This document shows, in pieces, positions 22,532-34,366 of a DNA stretch of 64,000 nt (position 1 is its first letter; each line of letters starts with the position of its first letter). The notes under the pieces were generated by a model, which was not told where the DNA came from, made no database searches, and saw nothing but the letters and a program-made list of their open reading frames with translations. A program made the position numbers and the translations under genes. The DNA is taken from contig CM019063.1 in NCBI GenBank assembly GCA_009667805.1, positions 412,586,626 through 412,650,625 of the forward strand, read 5' to 3'. The DNA comes from Leptobrachium leishanense (lineage: Eukaryota; Chordata; Amphibia; Anura; Megophryidae).

Positions 22532-23300
22532 AAATATAACAGATTTTCAAACAGTGGTTTAAACAAACTCGCGGTTCAGCTCTTGCTGCCTCCCTGGCAG
22601 GCTTCTAGTCTCTCTCCCTCTCCCTCAAAGGTGAGGCCTTTATCTTCATCAATTTGCATACCTAGGCTTAACTCTTGGGGCGCTGTGGCTACACAGGGCA
22701 CACTGCTACTATATATATATATATATATATTTATTTATTTAAATTAACTCTAGTTCAATAACATTTAATGATATTTTATATTGTAATAATATTATAAAAC
22801 TAATATATTTTTATAAAATTTGTTGTATTACTAACTGAGTTAGGGAATATGATTTAATGTCAGTACTTAATCAGCTTCAGTAGTTACTGAGTAGTCACAG
22901 TTAAAGAAAACTCTTAAGAATATCTGCTGTAAATTAAATAATATTTTGCGTTTATACGACTAATATGCAATGACTCAGAGAAGAAACATTGTCTACACGT
23001 TTTTAAGTTAATATGGAAGTCACTTGATTAACCTAGTCCTAAGCAAACGAGCGGATTCCTGCTGCACTGCCTTTGTTTGTATTAAACATGGATTGTAAAG
23101 ACAGCAGCTGATAATTATCAATTTCTGCGAGATAAATGTAGACACACAAACAGCGTCTTGCATGACTTATTAGAGTTGCAAATAAGCGCCTCTCCATAGT
23201 CAAGACAATTTTTAATCTAAATTGAAATCTGCAAAGCATTTCTTCCTCTGTTGGCCTGCTTGCTGATGGTTTCTTTCTATTCCTTTTGATACTCATGCAG
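22532..23300. other. intron sequence upstream of QRFPR TM3 exon
   Basis: Includes an (AT)n tract at about 22711-22730 and then plain AT-rich DNA. A pyrimidine-rich tract and ATGCAG at 23295-23300 form the acceptor for the next exon. Confidence 0.6.
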
Positions 23301-23459
23301 GTGCATTTGCTTGTAAAATGGTTCCGTTTGTCCAATCTACTGCCATTGTTACAGAAATCCTCACAATGACTTGCATCACTGTGGAAAGACATCAGGGAAT
23401 CATACATCCCTTGAAAATGAAATGGCAATATACCAACAGAAGAGCATTTACTATGCTTG
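23301..23459 (+). CDS. QRFPR: QRFP receptor, exon encoding TM3 and ICL2
   Basis: QRFPR is a class A, plasma-membrane G protein-coupled receptor for the RFamide neuropeptide 26RFa/QRFP, linked to feeding and energy balance. This exon starts in phase 1 (split Gly codon) after ATGCAG at 23300 and ends MLG with a split Gly before GTAAGG. It encodes the conserved TM3 cysteine (ACKM), then FVQSTAIVTEILTMTCI, ERH at the DRY position, and HPLKMKWQYTNRRAFTM of ICL2/TM4. The match to vertebrate QRFPR as I know it is close throughout. No stop or frameshift. It is the first QRFPR exon visible; the exon for the N-terminus to TM2 must lie before the window. Confidence 0.93.
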
Positions 23460-23647
23460 GTAAGGAAACTGTAAGTAATAAAATGTTTGGATGTTTGCAA
23501 TGTGTTTTTTTATATAATTGTTGAAGTGTCACCATGTAATTGGCTTTTGTCTAATGTGAAAATTTACATATAATTAATATGATCATTATTAAAAGCTTGA
23601 TGGTATGATGCAAAAATAACATTATACTGTATATAAATTGTTTACAG

Positions 23648-23709
23648 GTATCGTGTGGATGACCGCAGCATTGGTTGGAATACCTATGTGGCATGTACAG
23701 AGACTGGAG
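23648..23709 (+). CDS. QRFPR: QRFP receptor, exon encoding TM4
   Basis: A 62-base exon after TTTACAG, ending CTGGAG|GTAATT. It completes the split Gly codon and adds 20 codons: IVWMTAALVGIPMWHVQRLE. The PMWHVQ-LE ending is characteristic of QRFPR at the top of TM4. The preceding intron is only 188 bp and the next is 8.35 kb, so this small exon is easily missed by open-frame search. It ends in phase 0, matching the next exon. Confidence 0.92.
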
Positions 23710-24774
23710 GTAATTCTACCATTAGTTAATAAGATGATGTTGTTAGTGTTCCCTTATGTTCTAAACTATTTGACATCTGTGATGAGAGTCATTTAGAACG
23801 TGGGGTATATATGGACCTAGAAATTAATTTGGGAGGTACATTCCTGATGTTCTATATTGTTTTCCTGCCCTCTCCTATGTCAAGGTCACCCTGTACCTGC
23901 AATTCTAGATGCAATGAATACTGTTATTGTTATTATCGTTATTGTCTATGCTTATCTGATAATAGGATTATTATCCTCCTATCTAGAATATGTTTACATC
24001 TCTTAAAGGTTGAAGTCTTCGTTTGAAATGGCAAACATTGCCCCATTATTTGAAACTGTATAATCTGTATCACCTGTTTATCCTTACAATTTGCTATTGT
24101 CATTTGTTTGTATGTTTTGCAATACCTCTCGGTGTTCACAGTTAACTCCATTATCTGTCCCTTGTCTAATTATGTCCCAGACACCAAGACGCTAGGCAGT
24201 GATTCGTCTGGCACCAACAACCATGTCACGTTCAAAGTCACTTAAATCCCCTTTCTTCCCCATTCCGACGCTCAATTTAAATTTCAGCAAGTCGTCTTCA
24301 CCACGTCTAGATGCCTAAATGCATTGAGTGGCTGCAGTGTGATTGACTGATTAGCAATTTGTATTAACAAGCAATTGAACAGGTGTACCTAATAAAGTGG
24401 TTGTTAGAAAAACGAGAAAACAGAGTGGCAAATATATCACTGCCTATTGTCTTGCTTGTGCCACAGATGCTGGTATGAATAAATGCATATCTACATAAAA
24501 TATAATGCTTTATTAATCAATAACCAAAAAGCAACAGTTATAAATGAATAGTTATTGTATGATATGGTATGGCACCAAAAACCTTATCTGTTCCCAATGG
24601 AACTATTGAGTCCCTGCTTTCCTGCCTTCAGGATGGCATAAATAGAACCGCCAATAGCGCTGACGCTGATTGAATTGCTCGGTGCTTGACAGCCAATATA
24701 AAGATAAATAAATGAGACCGGTACTATGTATTGCCAAATAATAAGTAAGCCTATTGGACAATACAATGGAATTT

Positions 24775-24880
24775 ATTTACTTTATTTATTTATTTATAAA
24801 GTATTTTACCAGGAAGGATACATTGAGATTTCTCTCGCGTTCAAGTATGTCCTGGGTTCAAGAACATTAAAATGTTGCAA
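24775..24880 (-). repeat. SINE 3' fragment
   Basis: On the minus strand the sequence TCAATGTATCCTTCCTGGTA with AAATACTTTATAAATAAATA matches the tail of the SINE at 905-1096. The tRNA-like head is absent. Confidence 0.6.
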
Positions 24881-26394
24881 GACCAACGTTTAAAATCATA
24901 TCATATTGATCTTTCGTCTGTCAAAAGTTAGACTAGCCCAAATACATATTGCTCCACCAGCAAAAAGAACGCAAGACAAATAATCACATGTCCCTAATAC
25001 TGGTTCGATTGCTATACGGGCCCTATAGAGACGATAAGGCAAAAAAAGATCATCAAAAGCTAAAATGTATAGGTATCTCTATGATGAGATTTTCTTTCTG
25101 GTTATTTGGACGAAGCCGTAGACACGGCGAAACGCGCGTCAGCGTTTCTTTTTTTGGCGATGGCCATTTGTTTTTAACAGATCACATTCAGGTGGTGGTA
25201 TAGGTGATTGACACCGGATCATAAGCTAATTTCAGATATCTTGCAAACCTGGCCAGTGGATGGGTCCTGAGGACAGGTTTGCAAAATACTGCCTTAGAGT
25301 ATCTCTTTAATAAATGTCACATTCATAATATAACAATCCATTAGCCAAACAATACAAACATATCAGTGCACATGGGAAAAAAACAATGTGGTGGGACAGG
25401 CGCTTCTTCCAGCCAGTGGGGGTGTTCTTTAAGATGTTCCCTCTATTTAGATGGGGTCCAGCCCTCAAATAAAACAGAAACAAATATATTGCGCAGTATG
25501 TCAGGTAAATATATGAATAAACCCCTTTAGGGAGAAATGACTCACATTTTTCAGTGTCTCAAGATTAGACACTAGATGTAACAGCAACCGGCAGCTTTAG
25601 GAATGCCGGATTCCCCTTACAGTACTCCAGGGCCTTCTTTCCGCTCCTCAGCAGCAATCCAGGATTGTAGCAGTAAAATTGAAAATCAACATGGCATCTA
25701 CTGAGGAAGCGGCTTCATACCGCGAAACGCGTTTAGATGCACTTTTTATTATATCTTTTACCTTAATAAATTAATTAATCTTACACCCCCTGCATGTTGA
25801 TTTTCACTTTTACTGCTACAATCTTGGATTGCTGCTGAGGAGCGGAAAGAAGGCGCTGGAGTACTGTAAGGGGAATCCGGCATTCTTAAAGCTGCCGGTT
25901 GCTGTTACACAGGGCCGGATTAACATAGGGGCGGATGGAGCGGCCGCTCCAGGCCCCTTCCTGAAAATAGGCCCACAGCCCAGAGCATGAACGGCTTGAC
26001 AGCAGGCCTGCCGCAAACACCTATAGGGACGAGGCAGGATGATGCAGCCAGCAGCTGTGCTCCTTCCTCGTGGTTCACCCTGGTAGTCTGCGTGGCTGTG
26101 GGCATGCAATGTTGTCTGTGCGTCCAGCACAAACAGCAAAGCACATTCACGCTGGACTGAGGCACTCACTGTCAGCGACACTGGCACTCAGATGATGTCA
26201 TCAGAGAGTGCCGGCCGGCAGTCAGCTGACCTGTCATCTGGGAGGGCTGGCTTGAGGCTTCCAGCGTGTGAGCACAGCCACTCTGACCACCAGGGGTCCA
26301 GCATTACTGGCTTTCTAACCCCTGCCACTGGACTACCAGGGATTCGGCCCCCTCCCTGTAGAAAAGGTAAGCAGGAGAGGGGGCAATATTTATA

Positions 26395-26945
26395 TATGTA
26401 TTTATATTTGTGTATGGGAGTGTGTTTTTTTTTTTAGATTTATGGGAATGGTTATGTGGTTGGGGGTGATTAGGTGTGTGTGTGTTTGTTTAGGTGTATG
26501 GGAGTGGGTGTGTGTTTAGGTTTATAGGAATGGCTGTCTTTGGGGGTGATTAGGTTTGTGTGTGTTTAGGTGTATGGGAGTGGGTGTGTTTAGGTGTATG
26601 GGAGTGGATGTGTGTGTTTTAGGTGTATGGGAGTGGATGTGTGTGTGTTTAGATGTATAGGAGTGGCTGTGTGTGTGTTTTAGGTGTATGGGAATGGCTA
26701 TGTCTTTGGGGTGATTAGGTGTGTGTTAGGTGTATGGGAGTGGATGTGTGTGTTTTAGGTGTATGGGAGTGGATATGTGGGTGTTTAGGTGTATAGGAGT
26801 GGCTGTGTGTGTTTTAGGTGTATGGGAATGGCTATGTCTTTGGGGGTGATTGGGTGTATGGAGTGGATGTGTGTGTTTAGGTGTATGGAGTGGTTATGTG
26901 TTTGGGGGGGTTAGGTTTGTGTTATTTAGGTGCATGTGGTTGGGT
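26395..26945. repeat. GT-rich minisatellite
   Basis: Imperfect units built on TTTAGGTGTATGGGAGTGG plus ATGTGTGTG or CTGTGTGTG. Irregular length. Inside the hAT-like element. Confidence 0.9.
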
Positions 26946-26949
26946 ATAG

Positions 26950-27480
26950 TAGGTGCGCGTCTAGGTGTATAATAGGGGTGCGTAGGCGCACGTCTAGGGG
27001 TGCATAGGCGCACGTCTAGGGGTGCATAGGCGCACGTCTAGGTGTATAATAGGGGTGCATAGGCGCACGTCTAGGTGTATAATAGGGGTGCTTAGGCGCT
27101 CGTGTAGGTGTATAATAGGGGTGCATAGGCGCACGTCTAGGTGTATAATAGGGGTGCTTAGGCGCTCGTGTAGGTGTATAATAGGGGTGCATAGGCGCAC
27201 GTCTAGGTGTATAATAGGGGTGCATCGGCGCTCGTGTAGGTGTATAATAGGGGTGCATAGGCGCACGTGTATAATAGGGGTGCATAGGCGCACGTGTAGG
27301 TGTATAAAATGGGGGCATAGGCACACGTGTAGGTGTATAATAGGGGTGCATAGGTGCAGGTGTGGGTGTATAATAGGCGTGTGTAGGCGCACGTGTAGGT
27401 GCATAATAGTGGTGCATATGCGTACATGTAGGTGTATTATAGGTGTGCGTAAGTGCACGTTTAGGTGTAAAATAGGGGTG
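26950..27480. repeat. 33-bp minisatellite
   Basis: Units of AGGCGCACGTCTAGGTGTAT plus AATAGGGGTGCAT, with CTCGTG/CACGTG variants. Since 33 is divisible by 3, frames stay open on both strands and give spurious arginine- or proline-rich peptides. Confidence 0.95.
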
Positions 27481-27765
27481 CGTATCTATAAAAAGGCCCA
27501 CCAAAATTCTCAGCACCAGGCCCATGATACCCTTAATCCGGCCCTGCTGTTACATCTAGTGTCTGATCTTGAGACACTGAAAAATGTGAGTAATTTTCTC
27601 CCTAAAGGGGTTTATTCATATATTTACCTGACATACTGCGCAATATATTTGTTTCTGTTTTATTTGAGGGCTGGACACCATCTAAATAGAGGGAACATCT
27701 TAAAGAACACCCCCACTGGCTGGAAAGAAGCGCCTGTCCCACCACATTGTTTTTTTCCATATGCT

Positions 27766-29829
27766 TCTCTTTGAGGAATTGGATATTTCCTCTAGTGAGT
27801 GGAGATGAGCCTGCTGATCTAGCCCACCCTGGACTTTGTATAGGTCCACAATAACATTACTGAACTGTTTTATCACCATAATCCCTATCCCACTCACTAT
27901 CACTACATTCAGTGAAATCCATTGGGAAGACATTCTCATAAGAAACCACTAGGTGGCGCCTGACATTCAGACTTTTGTGTATATCAGTGCACATTGTAGT
28001 GGGCGCACACTTGATTGCTGCTTTCTAGGTAGTGCTAGATAAAGATGTCTAGAGGCTGATAGTATATGATTTAAGTTACTACAATAAAATATCCGAATAG
28101 ATATTAATTTATTCTGTTGCCATTCAGGTTACACTATTGGTAATGGTAAGTACCTTTCTTCAGAACATCCTCAAAATAAATAACCAGAAAGAAATTCTCA
28201 TCGTAGAATTTAATTTTTACATAAAATGCTTAAATGGTTTGTTGATATTGAAATTCTCCTGAGACATTCTTAATATTGAACATTTTAGCGTACATTTGCC
28301 ATTAGCAAATGTTCTGTGGGTTGTATTCCCAGTTGGTTAAAATGTAAAAGGAACATTTACTAAAGTACTGTACAATAAATCCATTATTATGGCTCTGTTT
28401 AGAAATCGTATGTATGATTGAAGAAAGCACATATGAGTCAACCGTGATGTGTTTATTAAGTATATCAAAATATAGGTCTTGAAAAATTGGTGTCAGCTAA
28501 AAAACTATTTCCACAATAAAGAATATATATTTTACTGTAAAGTGGAATTAAAATGATAAACAGACTCAGTAGGATGTCTATCGTGTATCTCTTAAAAATA
28601 TAAAATGTCACTTTCTACTATATTCAAAATCTATGTTCCTAGTAGCTTAATAATGTAGTATACAGGATCGCCGTTGTCAAAGAGGGTAAAATTGTGGAAG
28701 CCAACCTGTAAGACCAAAATTAATGAAGCTCAGTTATCGCTAATGTCAACAACACATCATATATAGTTGCAGAGACACACATTTTATTCATACTCAAATT
28801 TGAATATAAATTGAAGGGACTCTCCAAAAACCCTGACCACTTTAGCTAATTAAAGTGGTAAGGCTACACGCCAGCTCCCCCTCATTTAACCCCTTCACCA
28901 CCCGGCACTTTTGCTGAAAAAAATAATATCATAACATTTATTTGAAACGTGGGATGTGAATTAACAATTAAATATAGAGCGAAATAGAAATTTTGCACAG
29001 AAAACGTTGTTCTGAGATTTGTCCTTTATCTTACACAATGTCTCATGGGGTCTGTATTAGCATAGAGGTAGAATGGCCTTTGTGTCAAGTAAATATGCTA
29101 AAGATAAATAAAAAAAATGGTCAGATCTTCTGCTTATGGGGATTTGCAGTGATCCTAATGATTATTAACATTGCAGCTTCTAAAAAGTACCAACATAATA
29201 TATTTTTATTATCTGTATGTGGCATAATGTCTGTATTTGGAAATTACGGTAACACCGTTTATCTGTACTGTACAGAAATTTTCAGTAATTAAAACCCCCT
29301 GAATCTTATCCTTGTAGAGGAGTTAGTGACCCCAGAGCTCTCCCTGTATTCTGTCCTCTCCCTGTATTTTGTTACAATGAGGTTTGGGGCTGCTCTTTGC
29401 AGTTTGTTTCACAGTATTACAGAGGGACAAGGGTGACATTTTACAATGAATGTTGTTTCTCCACATGGGGTACAATAATCCTGCCTTAAAGAAATATGCA
29501 GATGGGGTTTGATATGCTAATTATTGTTTTTCAACATATTTCAATGAAAAATTTAGTTAACTCGCCGTTGTTAGGGCTATATTTTCCTCTGCCCACACAG
29601 CTGCCACTGGGCAGACTGGATTTGAATATTCCATCTGCCAGAGACCACCTTGAGTAATGATGGTGACAGCACACTGCTGCAAGTGTTCTGATGGCAGTCT
29701 ACGATTGGTGCTGCATGTGTGTGGGCAGCATCAGTCCATCACTCTGCACCGGCTCTGCATAACTTGCATAAGAAAGTACACAAGTTCTGCGTGATAATCA
29801 ATTTACGTAGTGTGCACTACATACACTGT
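27766..29829. other. intron sequence, AT-rich, few features
   Basis: Near 28813 a GGGACTCTCCAAAAACCCTGACCACTTTAGC block resembles a dispersed element end also seen at 59108. TTAACCCCTTCACC near 28887 resembles a single TTAA-element end. Nothing else recognised. Confidence 0.4.
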
Positions 29830-29998
29830 CAGGGTTATTCAGAGAACGCGAAAAGCAGGAGAATGACTGGAGAATGAAAAATTCTAGGTCAAAATAGCCA
29901 AACCAGAAAAATTCTCCCTTTCAGCTCACTTTCCAAATCAGCTATTTTGACCTAGAATTTTTCATTCTCCTGCTTTTCACGCTCTCTGAATAATCCTG
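29830..29998. mobile_element. short CAGGGTTATTC MITE, 169 bp
   Basis: CAGGGTTATTCAGAGA pairs with TCTCTGAATAATCCTG. TGT flanks both sides (27-29 and 99-01 of the adjacent positions). Internal inverted pair AATTCTAGGTCAAAATAGCC / AGCTATTTTGACCTAGAATT makes it nearly fully palindromic. Sister copies lie at 33539, 43810 and 55590. Confidence 0.88.
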
Positions 29999-30001
29999 TG
30001 T

Positions 30002-31413
30002 GTTTCAGAAGCCCTGAGCTGAAGGAAATAGTATTTGAGCACCCACGGGGGAAAAGGGTGAGTATTTTCACCTTGCCTAGAAAAAAATATATAAAAAAAT
30101 TATTGGGAAAATGCTGTCAGCAGCATTTTCACAATTATTTAAAGGGAAAATGGGGGATGGGCACATTTTTAATAGTGTGGCATTTTAATTATATATAAGC
30201 ATTTATTATTGTAAAAAAAATACAGAGAAGGAAATAAGATACGTAGGGCTAAATTCCATTATGAACGTTAACATGGTGCCTGCAGGCTTTCCCTCAAAGT
30301 CTCCATGTTAACGTTGTATTCCGGGGAAGGTGCTAACTAAGCCTCAAGCCGGATCCCAGCGCTAACTTCCCTGATACCCGCAGTAGCGCTTTTGCGCCAC
30401 GTGCGAGTATCAGCTCATGGAGTCCATAGGACTCCATAGAGGCTTGCGCTTCTGGGTCGCAAGTTCTACATGACCTCTCGCTCTCTCGCGATGGTGTCAT
30501 AATATTTATGGATGATTTGTGTTGGTCTTAATATGTATACAGCTCTTGTTTCATTGGTACATTTATTACCTTAATAGTTCAACCAATTCACATATTATTT
30601 TGTGTACTGGGTACACATATACATTTCCTGATGCAGTCGCAATAAAACTGTACTCTGTTAGATTAGCATGTTCATGTGCTGACATTTTCTCTGTATTCAT
30701 ATTATTTTAAGAACATTTTGGTATTTTTAATTGGGAATTTTTATTTGTATAACTATGATTTATTCAGTGTCAATTTGGTTGCAACTCATATGCTACAGTA
30801 TTTATTTTTCTCCACATTACAGCTTGCTTGGCTAGATGCTAGGTTGCATGTGTGTCCATTTTCACATTATGAGATATCATAACTTATCATCAAGGAACTT
30901 ATGAAAATTTAAATGATATTATGGCCTATTCGTAGTTTATGTTTATCAATGGCCACTCTTGGATCCAGACCGTTTTACGACACAACCTTAAGATGCTGAA
31001 TGTATACTGGTGACAGACACCAATCCTGGCTGTGTTGTAGTCTTCAACATTTTTTGGGTCTATATTATGGAGATCTTTGGGCCTACATGTTTGGCAAAAT
31101 GTGGAGATTGAAAACTTACCTAAGTATTAGTGGAAAGTATAAATAGATCCTATGGGTTTTTTTCTCCTCTTAAAATCTCTTTATTTCCATTTATGCTAAT
31201 ATTCAGAGAAATTTGATGCTCCCACCATACATCCTCATTATAATTAATGTAAGTGGCCAGAGGGTCACAGGAGCAGTGAACTGAATGATCATTATCGTAT
31301 CGACTACATCAGTGTACTTCGTGAAATCATACCAGTTGTCATAAAGGTATTTAATCACATATGAGGTGACATTATAAGTGGTGTTAGAATAAATTTGTCT
31401 GAAAATCAACAAT
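30002..31413. other. intron sequence with one probable dispersed repeat
   Basis: 30238-30500 contains AACGTTAACATGGTGCC / CCATGTTAACGTT and AGTATCAGCTCATGGAGTCC, similar in style to the repeat at 41270. The rest is AT-rich with no recognised feature. Confidence 0.4.
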
Positions 31414-31844
31414 AAGGCTAGGGTCAGACTAACGCATTTTTCACGTTGTCCGTGAAAAAGTGCGTTCGAACGAATGGACGTATTTTTTCACGGAATACGC
31501 GATAGCGGTCATACGATGCGCATTTTGGTCTGTGATTTTGTACGGATCATCAATAAAACCCTTTTTGCGTCTGGACGTTATGTTGGCCGGACGTGTGCAG
31601 CGTCTGACGTCTCCCAATCACGCAAACACGCCGCTATGCGGACGCAGCGCACTCTGTACGTCAGTAGTAGCGGTTTGACGTTCTAGAAAAAATGTGTTCG
31701 TTTGCCACTTGCGTTGCGCGGACGAACTTTCGTGCGGCCGTTCTTCGTATGTTACCCGGCATTGGACATCATTTGCTGCTAGTACGGCCGTGATTTCGTG
31801 CGGTTAAACGCACGTTAAAAATGCTTTCGTCTGACCTTAGCCTT
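31414..31844. mobile_element. GGCTAGGGTCAGAC-family MITE, copy 1
   Basis: AAGGCTAGGGTCAGAC on the left is mirrored by GTCTGACCTTAGCCTT on the right. CpG-rich interior words (GTGCGTTCGAACG, TACGATGCGCATTT, CGTGCGGCCGTTCTTCG) match copy 2 at 44759-45179 almost throughout. No coding capacity; target duplication not clear. Confidence 0.85.
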
Positions 31845-32062
31845 AGTGTCACATTTTTTAGAGCAAATAAACTGAAGCTTCCTAGCTAGTCATTTTATAC
31901 AATGTTTGATATTTCCCCTGCAGCTTCTACATAAATAAGGAGTTTATTTTCTGTTTCTGATTATTCAGCTCACCAGTTACAAAACAATAGTATTTTGCTT
32001 CAGATTTTATTAATGTTCTTTGTATGTTTTCAAATGTTTCTCTAACACTATTCTTCTTTCAG

Positions 32063-32298
32063 GTTAAGTATGACTTTTTATTTGAAAAACAATATGTTTG
32101 CTGCTTGGAAGAATGGAATAGCCGACTTCACCAGAAAATCTACACAACGTTTATTTTAGTCATTCTTTTCCTTCTGCCACTTACGTTGATGCTTCTACTC
32201 TATAGTAAAATTGGCTATGAACTCTGGATTAAAAAGAGAGTTGGAGATGCTTCAGTTCTTCAAACTATTCATGGAAGTGAAATGTCAAAAATATCCAG
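32063..32298 (+). CDS. QRFPR: QRFP receptor, exon encoding ECL2, TM5 and ICL3
   Basis: Begins after TTCTTTCAG in phase 0 and ends ATATCCAG|GTTTGT in phase 2. It encodes VKYDFLFEKQYVCCLEEW (ECL2 with the conserved disulfide cysteine), YTTFILVILFLLPL (TM5, with the conserved proline) and YSKIGYELWIKKRVG followed by SVLQTIHGSEMSK (ICL3). The KKRVGD and HG-EMSKI segments are near-identical to other QRFPR proteins as I know them. The frame is intact over all 78 codons. It is the longest internal exon and the surest anchor for the gene call. Confidence 0.95.
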
Positions 32299-32764
32299 GT
32301 TTGTATTACCAGGATTGTCATTTTTCGGTGTCTTGTACTTTATTTTGCTTACTTATATTATATTGAATATGTGGAAAATGAGTCTTTTTCAGCTGTGTAG
32401 TAAAAATGTAAAACATCCTGTAGTAATATTTAATATTTCAGTTATAGCTAGATACATTGGGAGGTATATTGGACAAGTGGGTGTGTCTTTGGGTGGCAAC
32501 TCCTAAAAAGACAGGCCCATGCAGAGATACAGGGTGTGTTTGTACCCTCATGCATTAATGAAAGGGCAGACCCACTGCCATGACAGGTGGAGCGTGTCAC
32601 TGCCTCAATTTGAAAGTGGGTCAGATTGTTGTCATGGAGGGACAACCACTGAAATTCAGGACTACTCTTCCACCTGCAAAGGACAGGTAGACGTCACCAA
32701 GGCCAGCAAGGTATTGGCATGCATGAAAAGGGGCATTAATTCTTACAATGAAATATAATTTTGC

Positions 32765-33940
32765 CTCGCTATAAATCAGCAGTAAGACCGCACCTTGAAT
32801 ATGCTGTGCCATTTTGGGAAACTGTTCTAAAAAAGGATATTATGGCGCTAAATTGCAGAGGCTGGCAAATAACTTAATAGGAGAATGGAAGATTTATGTT
32901 ATGGACAAAGGCTAACTAATGTAAACCTGTTTAGTTTAGAAAAACGGCCCCTCGGAGGGGATCTCATAACTTTATACAAATGTATTCAGGCCATTCTAAA
33001 CCATTGTCTGGAAACCAGTTCATTAATAGGACTATACACAGGACATGAAGTCACCCATTTAGACTGGAGGAAAGGAAATTCCACCTAGCGTGTAGGAAAG
33101 GTCTTTTTTTTTTAGTAAAACCAATAAAGCTGTTACATTTTCTGTCTGCTGATGTGGTTGGGTCAGTATCTGTACTGATTTTTAACCCTTTACTGCCAGG
33201 CAGGGTGTGCCCTGCAGGAGGGTGTTAATGCCGGCAGGGCAATACTACTACACCCACTTGCTTGCTGCTGCGTTGGGCCTCTCTTCAAGCCGCCTATGCA
33301 GCTTATGTGCGACGCTTGCAATTGGTTGTAGGGGGTGGCCTGACTAAGGCCGCCTCGCGGCAGTCAATGATGCGTGCTGTGTGCCAACTTTCGGGTGGGT
33401 CTGCCGCGGCCCATAAACGCCAGCAGGACATGCTATGCTGCCCCGTGGCTTTCAGTCCCACCCACTGCAAGGACGGCATAGTATGCCCTGTGGCTGTAAA
33501 CAATGCCTGGATGACCTCCTGCAAAAACAATGCTTTAACATGGTTATTCAGAGAGAGGTGAAAACCAGGAGAATGACTGGAGAAGTGAAAATTCAGGTCA
33601 AAATAGCCAAACCATAAAAATTCTCCCATTTATCTCACTTTCCAAATCGGCTATTTGGTCTAGATTGTTCTCTTCTCCTGCTATTCTCCTGGCTTTCACC
33701 TTTTCTCTGAACAACCCTGTAAGGATAATATTTAATATGGTGGTAAAAGCTGTCTGATGATGATCCATGAAGAAATCGGACTACCATTCTGAGGCCAAGA
33801 AGGAATTTTTTCCCCAGTTTGTGTATATTTGGAAAGCACTTCAGACGTTTTTTTTTGCCTTCTTTTGATCAATAGCAATAGCTGATGTGTGAAAGTCTGA
33901 TGGACCATGTCTTTTTTCAGCCTATGCAACTATATAACTG
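32765..33940 (+). mobile_element. degenerate CR1-type LINE 3' fragment with a nested MITE
   Basis: The + frame reads VRPHLEYAVPFWETVLKKDI at about 32785-32845, aligned with RPHLEYCVQYWRPYLQKDI of the CR1 at 11497. NLFSLEKRPLGGDLITLYK follows near 32925. The 3' region with CTTCTTTTGATCAATAGCAA and CTTTTTTCAGCCTATGCAAC (33860-33935) is CR1-like. The MITE 33539-33719 and about 300 bp of other sequence sit inside. Many breaks; inactive. In the QRFPR intron between the TM5 and TM6 exons. Confidence 0.7.
33539..33719. mobile_element. short CAGGGTTATTC MITE, 181 bp
   Basis: CATGGTTATTCAGAGAGAGG pairs with CTTTTCTCTGAACAACCCTG. TAA flanks both sides (33536-33538, 33720-33722). The interior matches the copies at 43810 and 55590 (CAAAATAGCCAAACC, CTCACTTTCCAAATCGGC). 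Confidence 0.85.
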
Positions 33941-34366
33941 TAAAAGTGAGAACATGTTTTTGTTCTGTATGAGCTTAGAAGACCTCAAAAAACTTTGATC
34001 ATCATCATCTCAGACACCAAAAATACTCATAATAAAGGATTTATTAGTGTAATTTAAACTGTATAGGAGAGTTTTCAAAATTTTACTGAATAAAACCGTT
34101 TCATCAACTAAATGTTTCTATGCAAGATCACCTTGACATTTATATTATACTTTTTAAAAAGGATACAATCTCATGGTCAATGGGAATAATTGAATTTATG
34201 TAAGCAATATGTTCTGTATTATGTAAGATTATATTTATGAATCTCCTGGGCATTGTATTCTGGAACCATGCACAATTGTCCTTGAAGCAACAAAACCGTA
34301 TTATGAATGGATTGTATGGGCTATATTAGTAACAAGCTTTCTAAGCAGCTGCTTTCCTTGACTCAG

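Larger units (their letters stand above)
25902..27554. mobile_element. hAT-like element with 8-bp TSD and internal minisatellites
   Basis: Element 25910-27546. The termini CAGGGCCGGATTAA and TTAATCCGGCCCTG are perfect inverted repeats, with identical 8-bp duplications CTGTTACA at 25902-25909 and 27547-27554. Subterminal text GCGGCCGCTCCAGGCCCC and ACCAGGCCCATGATACCC recalls other hAT-like elements. There is no transposase; about 1.1 kb of the 1.64 kb is tandem repeat. Confidence 0.93.
25372..27765. repeat. large foldback element with stems of about 320 bp, split by a hAT insertion
   Basis: The left arm (25372-25690) starts near CAATGTGGTGGGACAGGCGC and includes CGGCAGCTTTAGGAATGCCG. It is mirrored by 25795-25901 plus 27555-27765, ending GCGCCTGTCCCACCACATTG. 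The loop of about 100 bases holds GAGGAAGCGGCTTCATACCG and CGAAACGCG. Removing 25910-27546 and one TSD copy restores a continuous right arm. It lies in the QRFPR intron between the TM4 and TM5 exons. Confidence 0.92.

Noticed and set aside
23039..23500. 153-codon minus-strand open frame
   Set aside because: It is the antisense shadow of the QRFPR TM3 exon, whose + strand reading has splice sites and clear homology.
27016..27774. Open frames of 250 and 169 codons with RRT/CRC or HPYYTP repeats
   Set aside because: Products of the 33-bp minisatellite, whose length is divisible by 3; frames open on both strands.
31460..31686. Open frames in the CpG-rich segment
   Set aside because: They lie within a MITE whose second copy at 44759 has different frame breaks.
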